Shown here: piece after piece, positions 1 to 8,766 of the stretch | Position numbering within the stretch: position 1 is the first letter of the stretch | Layout of the letters: each line of letters starts with the position of its first letter | Assembly (NCBI RefSeq): GCF_900101265.1 | Contig: NZ_FMZS01000012.1 | Location: 248,001-312,000, forward strand | DNA: 64,000 bases | From: Massilia sp. PDC64 | GTDB taxonomy: Bacteria > Pseudomonadota > Gammaproteobacteria > Burkholderiales > Burkholderiaceae_D | Reading direction: 5' to 3' | Made by a program: the position numbers and the translations under genes | Notes under the pieces: model-generated | The model's input: the letters and a program-made list of their open reading frames with translations, nothing else | The model's database searches: none | What the model was told of the DNA's origin: nothing

Positions 1-441
1 CGCGGTCGCGTTGTTCGGGACGGTGATCTGCGGCACCAGGGGCAGGCCCTGGGCGTTGACCAGCACGCCGTTGGAATCGACCTGCAGCTGGCCGGCGCGG
101 GTGTAGGCCGGCTGGCCGTCCGGGCGGCGCACCTGCAGGAAACCGTTGCCGTTGATCGCCACGTCGAGCGGCTGGCTCGTCGTCTGGATGCTGCCGTTGG
201 TGAACACCTTCTGCGTGCCGACGATGTTCACGCCGTTGCCGAGCTGGACGCCGTTGCTGACGGTGTTGTCCGCCGTCTGGGCGCCCGGCTGCTTGTCGAC
301 CTGGTAGAACAGGTCTTCGAACACGACGCGGTCGCGCTTGAAGCCGACCGTGTTCACGTTGGCCAGGTTGTTGGCGATGGCTTGCAGTTTCGCATCCTGT
401 GCCTGCACACCGGTCTTGCTGATCCACATTGCTGGATTCAT
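1..441 (-). CDS. flgG: Flagellar distal rod protein FlgG (3' part cut by window edge)
   Basis: FlgG builds the distal rod of the flagellar basal body in the periplasm. Only the first 147 codons are in the window; the rest lies beyond base 1. The N-terminus begins MNPAMWISKTGVQAQ and carries the rod/hook-family motif NNLANVNTVGFKRDR near residues 27-41, followed by the FlgG-type stretch around FEDLFYQ. The ATG at 441 has an AGGAGAG ribosome site seven to eight bases upstream. It follows flgF by 35 bp in the flgBCDEFG operon. The ring genes flgH and flgI would be expected next, outside the window. Confidence 0.95.
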   Translation of the reverse strand, partial: MNPAMWISKTGVQAQDAKLQAIANNLANVNTVGFKRDRVVFEDLFYQVDKQPGAQTADNTVSNGVQLGNGVNIVGTQKVFTNGSIQTTSQPLDVAINGNGFLQVRRPDGQPAYTRAGQLQVDSNGVLVNAQGLPLVPQITVPNNATA

Positions 442-476
442 GGTTTCTCTCTCCTGGTTCGGTAATGGACGCGCAC

Positions 477-1202
477 TTAGCCGGCGATCAGCTTGTTGCC
501 CGTTTCGTTCATGCTGTCGCTGGCCTTGAACAGGCGCATCTGCACCTCGAAGCTGCGGTTCAGGCTCATGGTGGCGACCATCTCTTCGACGGCCGAGACA
601 TTGCTGCCTTCGAGCGCGCCCGGGCGGACCTTGACGTCCGGATCGGCCGGCAGCTGGGCACCGTCGCGCGACACGAGCAGGCCGGCTTCGTTCTTCGTCA
701 ATTCGGCACCCGTGGCGTTCACGAGGCGCAGCTTGTCGACGACCTGCATCTGCGTGGCGCCTTCGGTCAGCACGGAAATCGTGCCGTCCTTGCCGATTTC
801 GACGGCGGTATGCGGCGGCAGCACGATCGGGCCGCCTTCGCCCAGCAGCGCATGGCCGTGGACCGACAGCGCGCCGTCGGGACCGATTTCGATTTCGCCG
901 GAGCGGGTATAGGCTTCGCCGTCGCCGTACTGCACGGCGAGGTAGCCCTGGCCGCCGATCGCGACGTCGAGCGGACGGCCCGTTTCGCGGACCGAGCCGG
1001 CACGGGTCGAGACCATGTCGGCCTGCATGGACGACATGTGACGGTCGTCGTAGCCGTAGCCGCCCAGCTGCTGGTTGGTCGCCACTTCCATGCTGGCGCG
1101 GAAGCCCGCGGTGTCCAGGTTCGCCAGGTTGTTGGCGTGGACCTGCTGGGCGCGCATCAGGCGCTCGGCGCCGGAAACGGCGGTGAAGATCAGTTTATCC
1201 AT
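477..1202 (-). CDS. flgF: Flagellar proximal rod protein FlgF
   Basis: 241 residues, normal for FlgF, a component of the proximal rod. The start MDKLIFTAVSGAERLM and the motif NNLANLDTAGFRASM near residues 25-39 are the rod-family N-terminal helix signature. The C-terminus has the matching motif LEGSNVSAVEEMVATMSLNR, which packs with the N-terminal helix. It lies between flgE and flgG in the same leftward operon with short gaps. Identity is clear from motif and position. Confidence 0.95.
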   Translation of the reverse strand: MDKLIFTAVSGAERLMRAQQVHANNLANLDTAGFRASMEVATNQQLGGYGYDDRHMSSMQADMVSTRAGSVRETGRPLDVAIGGQGYLAVQYGDGEAYTRSGEIEIGPDGALSVHGHALLGEGGPIVLPPHTAVEIGKDGTISVLTEGATQMQVVDKLRLVNATGAELTKNEAGLLVSRDGAQLPADPDVKVRPGALEGSNVSAVEEMVATMSLNRSFEVQMRLFKASDSMNETGNKLIAG

Positions 1203-1214
1203 GGGGCGTCAGTC

Positions 1215-2399
1215 TTACAGGGCCTGCATCAGGGCCTGCATCATCTGGTTCTCGGTGGTCAGGACCTTCGAGTTCGCCTGGTAGTTGCGCTGCGACGTCA
1301 TCAGGCCGACCAGTTCCGACGTGATGTCGACGTTCGAGCCTTCCAGCGCGCCGGTCGACAGCTTGCCGGCCAGGCCCACGCCCGGGGAGCTGTACAGGGC
1401 GGCGCCGGAATCGGCGTTGGCCACCCAGCTGGTATCGCTGATGGCGGACAGGGCGCCTTCGTTGGCGAAGGTGGCGAGGGCGATGGTGCCGACCACCTGC
1501 GACTGGTCGTTGCTGTACTTGGCCACGAGTGAGCCGTCCGCCGCCAGTTCCACACCCACGAACGTACCCGACGCATAGCCGTTGCTGCGGTTGGTGGTCG
1601 TGGTGGCTTCGCCGGCGAAGCGGGTAGTGCCCGTGTAGTCGATGGTGACGTTGCCGGCGGCAGCGCCGCCCGCCGCCGTGATGGCGACCGAGTTGCCGGT
1701 CGTGGTCTTCAGCGCGCCGGTGGCGTCGAACGTCAGCACGGCGGGCGTCGTGCCCGGCGTGGCGCCGTCGAGAGAATAGTACGCGTTGACGGTGTTGGCG
1801 TCCTTCTTGACGAAGTATTGCGACAGCGTGTGCTGCGTGCCCAGCGAGTCGTACACGATCGACTGCTTGACCATGTTGTACGAGCTGCTCTTGGATGGGT
1901 CGAGCGGGGTGACGGTCGGCACGGTCCAGTCGGCCGACAGGTTGCCGGTGTAGGCGATGCTGGTCGTCGCGACGGCCGGGATCTGACCGGTCGGGATCTG
2001 CACGTCGCCCATCGGGCCCATCGTGCCGTTCTGGGACGGACCGTAGCCCTGCACCTTGTTGCCGTTGCTGTCGATCAGCATGCCGGTCGAGTCGGTCGAG
2101 AAGATGCCGACGCGCGAATACTGCGTGGTGCCCTGGGCGTTGACGCTGACGAAGAAGCCGCGGCCGTCGATGGCAGCGTCGAGGCCGCGACCGGTGGTCT
2201 GGGTGCTGCCGTTCGTGCTGATGTTCTGCGTGACCGAACCGATTTCCACGCCGTTGGGACGGCTGCCGGCCATGACGGACGCGAAGTTGGCGCGGCCGGC
2301 CTTGAAGCCGTAGGTGGCCGCGTTGGCGATGTTGTTCGAAACGGTGTTCAGTTGCTCGTTGATGGCCTGGATGCCGGACAGTGCGATGTCGAAGCTCAT
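1215..2399 (-). CDS. flgE: Flagellar hook protein FlgE
   Basis: 394 residues, within the usual range for FlgE, which polymerises into the hook. Residues 1-40 contain the hook/rod signature (SNNIANAATYGFKAGR). The C-terminus has LEGSNVDITSELVGLMTSQR followed by the final helix with NQMMQALMQAL. The middle is Thr/Gly/Ala-rich, as expected for the surface-exposed D1-D2 domains. It follows flgD in the operon and its length control would depend on FliK and FlhB encoded further right. Confidence 0.96.
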   Translation of the reverse strand: MSFDIALSGIQAINEQLNTVSNNIANAATYGFKAGRANFASVMAGSRPNGVEIGSVTQNISTNGSTQTTGRGLDAAIDGRGFFVSVNAQGTTQYSRVGIFSTDSTGMLIDSNGNKVQGYGPSQNGTMGPMGDVQIPTGQIPAVATTSIAYTGNLSADWTVPTVTPLDPSKSSSYNMVKQSIVYDSLGTQHTLSQYFVKKDANTVNAYYSLDGATPGTTPAVLTFDATGALKTTTGNSVAITAAGGAAAGNVTIDYTGTTRFAGEATTTTNRSNGYASGTFVGVELAADGSLVAKYSNDQSQVVGTIALATFANEGALSAISDTSWVANADSGAALYSSPGVGLAGKLSTGALEGSNVDITSELVGLMTSQRNYQANSKVLTTENQMMQALMQAL

Positions 2400-2440
2400 G
2401 TCGATTCCTTAAATGCGTTGCGGTAGAGGGTGGGCGCCGT

Positions 2441-3106
2441 TCAGGAGCCCGTCTTGCCGTTGAAACCCGTGACGGCCGAGGGATCGACCTCGCCGATGTT
2501 GGCCACCTGGAGCACGACGCTGGTGCCGTTCACGCGCACGCTGTTCAGGCGCGCCGCCACTTCGATCGTCGGGGCGCTGCCGTCCGACGGCTTGGCCTGG
2601 ATCTTGTACGAGCCGGGCGCCAGGCCAAGGGCGTCCGGATCGATCGTGAACGACTGGGCGCCGGAACCCGGGCCCAGGTCGATCGTGTGCTGTTGCCCGT
2701 CGGTGCCGGTCAGGATCAGGCTCGTGCCGGCGGAGAGGCCGTTCAGTTGCACGGTGCCGTTCACCTTGTTGCCGTCGAGCCTGACGGTGTTCGTCGCCAC
2801 CGTCACGTCGGAACCCACCTGGCCGCCCATCGCGAGCGTCTGCAGGCTTTGCAGCACGGATGCGCTGGCGGTCGTCGTCTGCGACAGGTTCTGCAATGCC
2901 TCGGTCTGGGACAGCTGCGAGAGCTGGTTGACGTACTGGGTCGGATCCTGCGGCGACAGCGGATCCTGGTTCTGGATCTGCGCCACCAGCAGTTTGGTGA
3001 ACATGTCCTTGTTGGCGTCGGTCGGCGCCTGGGTCACGATCTTGTTGCTGCCCGTATTCGACGTGCTGCCGAACTGGGTGTTGGTGGCGTGATTGGTGGT
3101 CACCAT
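2441..3106 (-). CDS. flgD: Hook-capping / hook assembly protein FlgD
   Basis: 221 residues. FlgD caps the growing hook and is required for FlgE polymerisation. The conserved N-terminal segment FTKLLVAQIQNQDPLSP lies near residues 36-52. It is followed by a Gln/Ser-rich linker and a C-terminal beta-rich domain (FlgD tudor/Ig-like) with the end NIGEVDPSAVTGFNGKTG. It is separated from flgC by only two bases, indicating tight translational coupling. Confidence 0.95.
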   Translation of the reverse strand: MVTTNHATNTQFGSTSNTGSNKIVTQAPTDANKDMFTKLLVAQIQNQDPLSPQDPTQYVNQLSQLSQTEALQNLSQTTTASASVLQSLQTLAMGGQVGSDVTVATNTVRLDGNKVNGTVQLNGLSAGTSLILTGTDGQQHTIDLGPGSGAQSFTIDPDALGLAPGSYKIQAKPSDGSAPTIEVAARLNSVRVNGTSVVLQVANIGEVDPSAVTGFNGKTGS

Positions 3107-3108
3107 GT

Positions 3109-3513
3109 TCAGGATTCTCCCAGCTTGAGCAGCGACTGCTGCATGGATTTGATGCGTCCGAGGACTTCGACGTTGGTTTCGAAGGCGCGGCTGGCGGACA
3201 TCATGTCGGCCATCTCGGACACTTCGTTGACGTTCGTGTAATAGACCATGCCGTCGGCATCGGCCTTCGGGTTACCCGGTTCGTGCACGCGGCGCAGCGG
3301 CTCGGCGCTCTCGACCACGTCGAGCACGCGCACGCCCGCGCTCCCCTCGTTGCCCATGACGGCCGCGAAGACCGGCTTGCGGGCGCGGTACGCTTCCGCT
3401 TCGGAGCCGGCCGCGACGTCGGCGTTGGCCAGGTTGCTGGCAATCGTGTTCAGGCGCACCGACTGCGCCGCCATCGCCGAACCGGCGATCTGGGAAATGT
3501 CCTTGAAGCCCAT
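3109..3513 (-). CDS. flgC: Flagellar proximal rod protein FlgC
   Basis: 134 residues, the standard size. FlgC is a proximal rod subunit. The N-terminal motif NTIASNLANADVAAGSEAEA near residues 22-41 and the C-terminal VNEVSEMADMMSASRAFETN are diagnostic. The intervening short domain contains YRARKPVFAAV. It follows flgB by 10 bp in the leftward operon. Confidence 0.96.
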   Translation of the reverse strand: MGFKDISQIAGSAMAAQSVRLNTIASNLANADVAAGSEAEAYRARKPVFAAVMGNEGSAGVRVLDVVESAEPLRRVHEPGNPKADADGMVYYTNVNEVSEMADMMSASRAFETNVEVLGRIKSMQQSLLKLGES

Positions 3514-3523
3514 TGTTGACCTG

Positions 3524-3883
3524 TTATTGACCGTTGATGGCTTTTGCCAGACCGCGCAACTGCATGTTGATGAAGGTCAGGCTGGTATTGAAATCGGAAG
3601 AGTTCTGACCGAACGCGGCTTGCTCGACGCCGATCTCGACGGTGTTGCCGTCGGCGCTCGGGTGGTAGGGCACGCGGTACAGGGGCTGGTCGTCGCTCAG
3701 GCTGAGCTCGCCGTTTTCGGTGTCGATACGATCCTGCAACATGGCGCCAAAGTCGATGTCACGGGCGGTGTAGCCGGGCGTACTCTCATTGGCAATGTTC
3801 GCCGCCAACACCTTGGTGCGCTCGGCGCGCAGTTCCAGCGCGTCGGCATGCACACCCAGTGCGTCTTTGAAATTAATCGTCAT
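3524..3883 (-). CDS. flgB: Flagellar proximal rod protein FlgB
   Basis: 119 residues, slightly shorter than the enterobacterial protein but complete. FlgB is the first rod subunit. The motif LAANIANESTPGYTARDIDF at about residues 27-46 is the FlgB signature. It is the first gene of the leftward flgBCDEFG operon. The 73-bp gap to the divergent flgA must hold promoters for both directions; I could not assign a sigma factor to them. The upstream AGGAG gives a good ribosome site. Confidence 0.95.
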   Translation of the reverse strand: MTINFKDALGVHADALELRAERTKVLAANIANESTPGYTARDIDFGAMLQDRIDTENGELSLSDDQPLYRVPYHPSADGNTVEIGVEQAAFGQNSSDFNTSLTFINMQLRGLAKAINGQ

Positions 3884-3956
3884 GTCGGGAACTCCTGTCG
3901 GTTGAACTTCGGATGATTGGTTAGAATCAGATTTTTTCCGCAGCCACTATTCTCTA

Positions 3957-4670
3957 ATGATTGCTTTCTGTAAGGCAACCCTTGCCGCTTCGTCACTGAT
4001 GCTGTTTTCTGCGTTCGCGCAAGCGGCAACGCCGTCGATTCCGGTGCAAATTGAACAAGCCGCCCGTGCCGAACTGGAAAGACAGATGGCGGCGTCCGGA
4101 TTGACCGAACCGCAATTCGAGATCGCCGTGGTGACTGCGCGGCCGGCGCCGCCGTGCAGCCAGCAAGTGGCCGTGGAACCGCTCGATACCCGCTCTCCCC
4201 AGAGGATGCGCTTCGTGGCGCGCTGTCCGGACACGCCCGGATGGCGGTACGAGTACGTCGTCCGCGCGCGCGTGACGGCCATGGTCGCGATCGCGGCCGC
4301 GCCGGTCGCGGCCAACGAAGCGTTGACGGACGCACAAGTCACGATCGAGCGGCGTGATATTTCCAACATTGCCGATCCGATCAGTAATCCGGCCGACGCG
4401 GTGGGACAAATGTCTCGTCGCATGTTGCGTCCAGGAGACATTTTGCGCAGCGGCCAGCTCAGCAGCCCGGTCCTGGTGAAGCGCGGCGATGCCGTCATGA
4501 TGATCGCGCGACGCGAAGGCATCGAAGTCAGCATGGCCGGAGAAGCATTGGATGCGGGCGGAAAGGGCGCCGTCGTGCGAGTGCGCAACGCTGGCAGCGG
4601 GCAGGTCGTGCGCATGCGCGTGGCTGGACCCGGCACGGTTGAGCCCATCGACATGGACATCAACCGCTGA
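3957..4670 (+). CDS. flgA: Flagella basal body P-ring formation protein FlgA
   Basis: 237 residues with an N-terminal signal peptide (MIAFCKATLAASSLMLFSAF, cleavage near AQA). FlgA is the periplasmic chaperone for P-ring (FlgI) assembly. The C-terminal SAF/ChapFlgA domain contains RRMLRPGDILRSGQL and the late motif VRVRNAGSGQVVRMRV typical of the family. The gene is the only rightward one in this part of the cluster. Its 3' end overlaps the convergent glucosaminidase gene by 11 bp. Confidence 0.94.
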   Translation: MIAFCKATLAASSLMLFSAFAQAATPSIPVQIEQAARAELERQMAASGLTEPQFEIAVVTARPAPPCSQQVAVEPLDTRSPQRMRFVARCPDTPGWRYEYVVRARVTAMVAIAAAPVAANEALTDAQVTIERRDISNIADPISNPADAVGQMSRRMLRPGDILRSGQLSSPVLVKRGDAVMMIARREGIEVSMAGEALDAGGKGAVVRVRNAGSGQVVRMRVAGPGTVEPIDMDINR

Positions 4671-5382
4671 TGTTCTGCAGTTTGCCGGCCAGGCGCGACA
4701 GCTTGGCCGCATAAGCGGGGTCGGTGGCGTAGCCGCCCTTGGCGAGGCCGGCGGCAAAGGCCTGGGCGTCGTTGCCGGCGCCGAGTGCGCCACGGAAGCG
4801 CGGGTTATCGATCAGCATCTGCGCATAATCGCGGAAGGCGCTGGCCTGGTCCGGGTAGGCACGGAACTTCGCGCTCGTCTTGATCGCGGCGCCGCCGACG
4901 TATTCGGTGGTGGCGGAGTGTGCGACGTCGCCGTGCCAGCTGGCGCCGGCCTTGATGCCGAACAGGTTAAAGGATGAACTGCCGTCCGCATTGCGCAGCG
5001 GACGCTGGCCCCAGCCGGATTCCAGCGCGGCGTGCGCGGAGACGAGTTCCGGTGCCACGCCCAGTTTGTCGGCCGCTTCTTTCGCCCACGGGGCGATGCT
5101 TTCCAGGAAAGCCTGCTGGTCGGGCGACGTGTCGGCATCGCCACCCATCAGGGCCGCGGTCGCGCCCTGGCTGCGCGCGGCCCACATGCGGCCTTCGGCA
5201 CTCAGTGTCGCGCTCGTGGCGAAATCGCCCCCGCCGTTCTGGATGAAGTCGGTGACTTCGCCCTGCACCTCGTTGAAGAAGCCGCCGAATTTGCCGCCGC
5301 CATTGCCGATAGGCGCGGTGGGCGCGGTCGCCTGGGTCGGCGTCAACGAGGGAATGGACGTCGTGAATTCAGCGTGGCGCAT
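4660..5382 (-). CDS. FlgJ-type glucosaminidase-domain peptidoglycan hydrolase
   Basis: About 240 residues. The C-terminal half (about residues 95-235) is a GH73/FlgJ-like glucosaminidase domain with the catalytic-Glu motif AALESGWG, followed by NLFGIKAGASW and the typical YPDQASAFRDY. Such enzymes open peptidoglycan for the growing rod. The N-terminal part is a Gly/Pro/Thr-rich segment and does not look like the FlgJ rod-cap domain, so this is a stand-alone hydrolase rather than a full FlgJ. The start at 5382 (MRHAEFTT) is preferred because an upstream ATG at 5400 lies further inside flgN; the two genes still overlap by 14 bp. It is the last gene of the long leftward fliE operon. Confidence 0.82.
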   Translation of the reverse strand: MRHAEFTTSIPSLTPTQATAPTAPIGNGGGKFGGFFNEVQGEVTDFIQNGGGDFATSATLSAEGRMWAARSQGATAALMGGDADTSPDQQAFLESIAPWAKEAADKLGVAPELVSAHAALESGWGQRPLRNADGSSSFNLFGIKAGASWHGDVAHSATTEYVGGAAIKTSAKFRAYPDQASAFRDYAQMLIDNPRFRGALGAGNDAQAFAAGLAKGGYATDPAYAAKLSRLAGKLQNISG

Positions 5383-5797
5383 AGGTATCGTCTTCGCCAT
5401 GCAGCAGGCGTTGCATGATCGTAAATTGTTCGGCCATCAGGTTGCCGTTGCGCGTCGTCGCGGCCTTGCAGTCGCGCACGAGCGTCTCGAGCTGTTCCCA
5501 GTCGGCCTGGCCGCGCGTGCGCTGCGGCGCCGGCAGGCTGCCGAACAGGTCGTCCATCGTCGCTTGCGGGCCCAGCAGGGCGCGCACGAGCTGCACGCGC
5601 TGCTGGCGGCGCTGTTCCATCGCGTCCAGCTCGGGCGTGAGTGCTTCGGCAAGCGTGGCGAGCTCCGTGCCGCGGTGGCGCAGGGCGGCCTGGAACTGGC
5701 GCTCCAGCAGGTCGCGGATCGTGCCGCAGGCGGCCATGTCGGCCGCAATGCCGTCCAGCAGGCGCGCGACGGCCTGGTCGCGGGTCAGGCGGCTCAT
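5369..5797 (-). CDS. flgN: Flagellar export chaperone FlgN
   Basis: 142 residues, mostly alpha-helical and rich in Arg, Gln and Leu, as expected of FlgN, the cytoplasmic chaperone for the hook-filament junction proteins FlgK and FlgL. The C-terminal segment with RDCKAATTRNGNLMAEQ matches the family's conserved N-x-x-N-G-x-L pattern. It follows flgM by a 4-bp gap and overlaps the glucosaminidase gene. Identity rests on this motif and on the flgM-flgN order. Confidence 0.88.
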   Translation of the reverse strand: MSRLTRDQAVARLLDGIAADMAACGTIRDLLERQFQAALRHRGTELATLAEALTPELDAMEQRRQQRVQLVRALLGPQATMDDLFGSLPAPQRTRGQADWEQLETLVRDCKAATTRNGNLMAEQFTIMQRLLHGEDDTYAPR

Positions 5798-5801
5798 GGG
5801 G

Positions 5802-6080
5802 TCAAGCCTTGCTGCCGTGGAAGCGCTGGATCAGGCCGGCCAGGCGGCCCGCGTCGAACGGCAGTTCGCCCTTGGCCAGGGCGTCGCGCAGCTCGGCCAC
5901 GCGGGCGGCGTCGAAGTCGGGCAGGGCGCCAAGCGCTTTCTGTGCCGGCTGCAGCACGGCGGATTTGAGGGCGTCGGTGCCGGCGGGGGCGGCAACCGGT
6001 GCCGCTGCCGGCGCGGCGGCGGCACCGCCCACCTGCGGGGCGATCGAGACGGAAGGCGTGGAGGCACTGGAAATCTTCAT
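5802..6080 (-). CDS. flgM: Anti-sigma-28 factor FlgM
   Basis: 92 residues from the ATG at 6080 (MKISSASTPSV). This start has a GAGGA site nine bases upstream; a longer reading from 6113 would run into motB. FlgM binds FliA until the hook-basal body is finished and is then exported. The N-terminus is low-complexity Ala/Pro, consistent with an unfolded export region. The C-terminus (about residues 60-92: DFDAARVAELRDALAKGELP) carries the FliA-binding helices. Its cognate sigma factor, fliA, lies three genes upstream in the same operon. Confidence 0.9.
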   Translation of the reverse strand: MKISSASTPSVSIAPQVGGAAAAPAAAPVAAPAGTDALKSAVLQPAQKALGALPDFDAARVAELRDALAKGELPFDAGRLAGLIQRFHGSKA

Positions 6081-6109
6081 GCGTGGTCCTCGGGTTTTCG
6101 ATTGAATCG

Positions 6110-7081
6110 TCATGGTTTCTTTACCATCTGGCTGCGCAGTTCCTTGAGCGCCGGGTCGTCCGTCCTGGACGTGGACGCGTCTGAGGTCAGGGTTTCGGTG
6201 TCCGTCGGGGTGCCGAACATGGTCTTGATGGCAGCCGCTTGCTTGCTGGTCAGGATTAACAGTTCGATACGACGGTTGGCCGAAGCATCCGGATGGGCCG
6301 CGTCGATCGGGGCGCGGTCGGCCATGCCGACCAGTTGCAGGATGCTTTCGCTCCGCATGCCGCCGATGAGCAGTTCGGACCGCGCAGCCAGAGCGCGGTT
6401 GACCGACAGGCTCCAGTTGGAATAGCTGGTCGGTCCGGCCCTAGTGTACTGCAAGGAATCCGTGTGGCCTACGATCAGCATCTGATTTTCCATTTTTTCG
6501 AACAGCGGTGCCATCGCACGCAACAGTTTTGCGAATTTGGCGGTGGGCAGCGGGCTGCCGCGCACGAACATGCCCTGGCGGTCGGTGTCGTGCAACATCA
6601 CGCGCAGGCCGTCCGGCGTGATCACGGTGGCAAGGTTCGAGGCGAGGCCTGCGTCCGCGCTCATCTGCTGGAGCTGGTGCGCCAGCGCGGCCAGTTCGGA
6701 CGGCGATTCGTACTTCGTGCGCACCGTCTGGGTATTGGCCCTGGCGCCGGCCGCCGGGCCTTCGGCGCCGCCGTTGCTCTTCGGGAGCTGGAAGCGTTCG
6801 ATCAGGCTGCCGGCGGGGCTCGACTTGATTTCCGGCTTGCCGCCCGTGCCTTCGATCAGGCCGCTGGCCGTGTTGTCGCGCACGATGTTCTTGACCTGCT
6901 GGGCTTCGCGCGCGGCGATCAGCCACAGCACGAGGAACAGCGCCATCAGCGCCATGCAGAAGTCGGCGAACGCGACCTTCCACGCGCCGCCGTGTTCGTC
7001 GTCGTGATGCTTGCCGCCGCCACGTTTGACGATGGTTGCTTCGTGGTGCTTGTCGGCGGCACCTTTCTTGGTAGCTTGCAC
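6110..7081 (-). CDS. motB: Flagellar motor stator protein MotB (LafU-type)
   Basis: 323 residues. A short cytoplasmic N-terminus precedes one membrane segment with the proton-channel motif AFADFCMALMALFLVLWLIA (about residues 40-59), which includes the essential Asp. The C-terminal OmpA/MotB peptidoglycan-binding domain contains VGHTDSLQYTR and NRALAARSELL. It forms the stator with MotA and follows motA by 13 bp. In Flag-2 lateral systems the motA-motB pair (lafT-lafU) also follows the sigma factor gene, as here. Confidence 0.95.
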   Translation of the reverse strand: MQATKKGAADKHHEATIVKRGGGKHHDDEHGGAWKVAFADFCMALMALFLVLWLIAAREAQQVKNIVRDNTASGLIEGTGGKPEIKSSPAGSLIERFQLPKSNGGAEGPAAGARANTQTVRTKYESPSELAALAHQLQQMSADAGLASNLATVITPDGLRVMLHDTDRQGMFVRGSPLPTAKFAKLLRAMAPLFEKMENQMLIVGHTDSLQYTRAGPTSYSNWSLSVNRALAARSELLIGGMRSESILQLVGMADRAPIDAAHPDASANRRIELLILTSKQAAAIKTMFGTPTDTETLTSDASTSRTDDPALKELRSQMVKKP

Positions 7082-7094
7082 TTATCGCTCCGGA

Positions 7095-7982
7095 TCAGGC
7101 CTTGCGCTTGGCGCCGGCATCCTCGCCGTCGGCCATCGCGTTGATCCAGGCTTCGAGCTGGGCGAAGCTGGGCTTGGTGTTCAGCTGGATGAGGCGGCGG
7201 CCCGCGTCGATCGCCAGCAGGGGCGGCTTGCCGGCGACGTGGGTACACAGCACGACCTTCACGGTTTCCATGGTCGACGCTTCGGAATTGACCAGCTGCT
7301 TCATCATGCCGGAGATCGGGTCGAGCACGCCGTAGCAGAAGAAGATACCGATGAACGTACCGACCATCGCGGCGCCGATGTGTTCCGCGATCTCGGCCGT
7401 GTCGGCGCCTTCGCCGACGGAGTTCATCGTGATCACGATGCCCAGCACGGCGGCCAGGATGCCGAAGCCCGGCATTGCCTCGGCCACCTTGTGCAGCGAC
7501 TTGGACGGCTGGGTCAGTTCTTCGTGGATGGCTTCGAGTTCCTGCTCGAGCACGCCTTCCAGCTCGTGGGCGTTGATCTTGCCCATGGCCATCAGGCGGA
7601 AGTTGTCGACGATGAATGCCAGCAGCTTCGGCTCTTCCAGGATCAGCGGATAGCGCTGGAACATCGGGCTGTCCTTCGGTGCCTCGACGTGGGCGTCGAG
7701 CGCCTTCAGGCCGCCGGCCGCCGTCTGCAGCAGTTCGTACATCAGCAGCAGCAGCTGGCGCTGGAACTCGGAGTCGTGCTTGTGCTTGCCCGCGATCTTC
7801 TTCATCTGGCCAATCAGCTCGACCAGCACGTGTTTCGGATTGGCGAGCACGAGCGCGCCGAGCGCGGCGCCGCAGATGACGATCAGTTCGTTGGGCTGCC
7901 AGATGGCGCCGGCGCTGCCGCCCATCATCATGTAGCCGCCGAATACCGCGCCGAGCACGATGAGGATGCCAAGGATTTGCAT
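7095..7982 (-). CDS. motA: Flagellar motor stator protein MotA (LafT-type)
   Basis: 295 residues with four predicted membrane segments: the first at the N-terminus (ILGILIVLGAVFGGYMMMG) and the last pair around residues 170-225 (AVLGIVITMNSVG, GAAMVGTFIGIFFCYGVLDP). The large cytoplasmic loop carries charged residues that would contact FliG. Length and the motif PGFGILAAVLGIVITM are typical of proton-type MotA. It lies between fliA and motB, coupled to motB. Confidence 0.95.
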   Translation of the reverse strand: MQILGILIVLGAVFGGYMMMGGSAGAIWQPNELIVICGAALGALVLANPKHVLVELIGQMKKIAGKHKHDSEFQRQLLLLMYELLQTAAGGLKALDAHVEAPKDSPMFQRYPLILEEPKLLAFIVDNFRLMAMGKINAHELEGVLEQELEAIHEELTQPSKSLHKVAEAMPGFGILAAVLGIVITMNSVGEGADTAEIAEHIGAAMVGTFIGIFFCYGVLDPISGMMKQLVNSEASTMETVKVVLCTHVAGKPPLLAIDAGRRLIQLNTKPSFAQLEAWINAMADGEDAGAKRKA

Positions 7983-8011
7983 GATTATTGTTACCTTTCT
8001 TGTCTGGTCGT

Positions 8012-8752
8012 TCAGGCCTGGGCCAGCGCCGCTTTCATCTTGGCCAGCGCACTCTTGTTGAGCTGGCAGACGCGGGCGTCGGACAGGTCGAGCACGGCCG
8101 CGATTTCCTTGTAGCTGAGCTCGAATTCATAAATCATCTGGATCACGCGCTGCTCGCGCTCGTTCAGGGCGCCCAGTGCCTGCTCGAGGCTGCGGCGCAC
8201 CATGAACTGTTCTTCCGGGCCGGGCGCGTTGTGGGCGCGCTCGGTCGCTTCCTGCAGCACGTCGTCGAAGCTGAGCAGCTCCTCGGCGACATCGTCCAGC
8301 AGGAACTGGCGCCACTCTTCCTGGGTGATGCCGAGCGCGTCCGCCGCTTCCTTGTCGTTCGGTTCGCGGCCGAGCTTGCGGGTGAGGGCGCGCACGGCGT
8401 CGCGCATCTTGTGGCTGTCCTGGCGCACGGCGCGCGGACGCCAGTCCTGGCGCCGCAGCTCGTCGAGGATCGCGCCGCGCACGCGCAGCGACGCGTAGCT
8501 GGCGAAGCCGGTGTCCGGGGTGCCGTAGCGGCGCAGCGCTTCGAGCAGGCCCATCAGTCCGATCTGCTCCATGTCCTCGCGTCCCATCGCGCCCGACACC
8601 TGCGACGTGAGCTGGCGCGCGATGCGCTTGACGAGCGGCGCGTAGGCGACGAGGTGTTTCTGCTCTTCGGCCGCGCTCATGGCCGCGTGGATGGCGGCGT
8701 CGGCATATTCGCTGCTGGCGTAGCTGTCGGCGTAGTCGGTCATGTAACCCAC
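8012..8752 (-). CDS. fliA: Flagellar sigma-28 factor FliA (LafS-type)
   Basis: 246 residues. Region 2 is seen in MGREDMEQIGLMGLLEALRR and RVRGAILDELRRQDWRPR. Region 4 with its helix-turn-helix is at the C-terminus (LNEREQRVIQMIYEFELSYK, then EIAAVLDLSDARVCQ). It directs RNA polymerase to late flagellar genes such as flagellin and is held in check by FlgM, encoded four genes downstream. Location between fliL and motA matches lafS of lateral systems. I could not find a convincing canonical sigma-28 promoter upstream of the flagellin gene. Confidence 0.94.
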   Translation of the reverse strand: MGYMTDYADSYASSEYADAAIHAAMSAAEEQKHLVAYAPLVKRIARQLTSQVSGAMGREDMEQIGLMGLLEALRRYGTPDTGFASYASLRVRGAILDELRRQDWRPRAVRQDSHKMRDAVRALTRKLGREPNDKEAADALGITQEEWRQFLLDDVAEELLSFDDVLQEATERAHNAPGPEEQFMVRRSLEQALGALNEREQRVIQMIYEFELSYKEIAAVLDLSDARVCQLNKSALAKMKAALAQA

Positions 8753-8766
8753 GTTGTCCCCGATGG

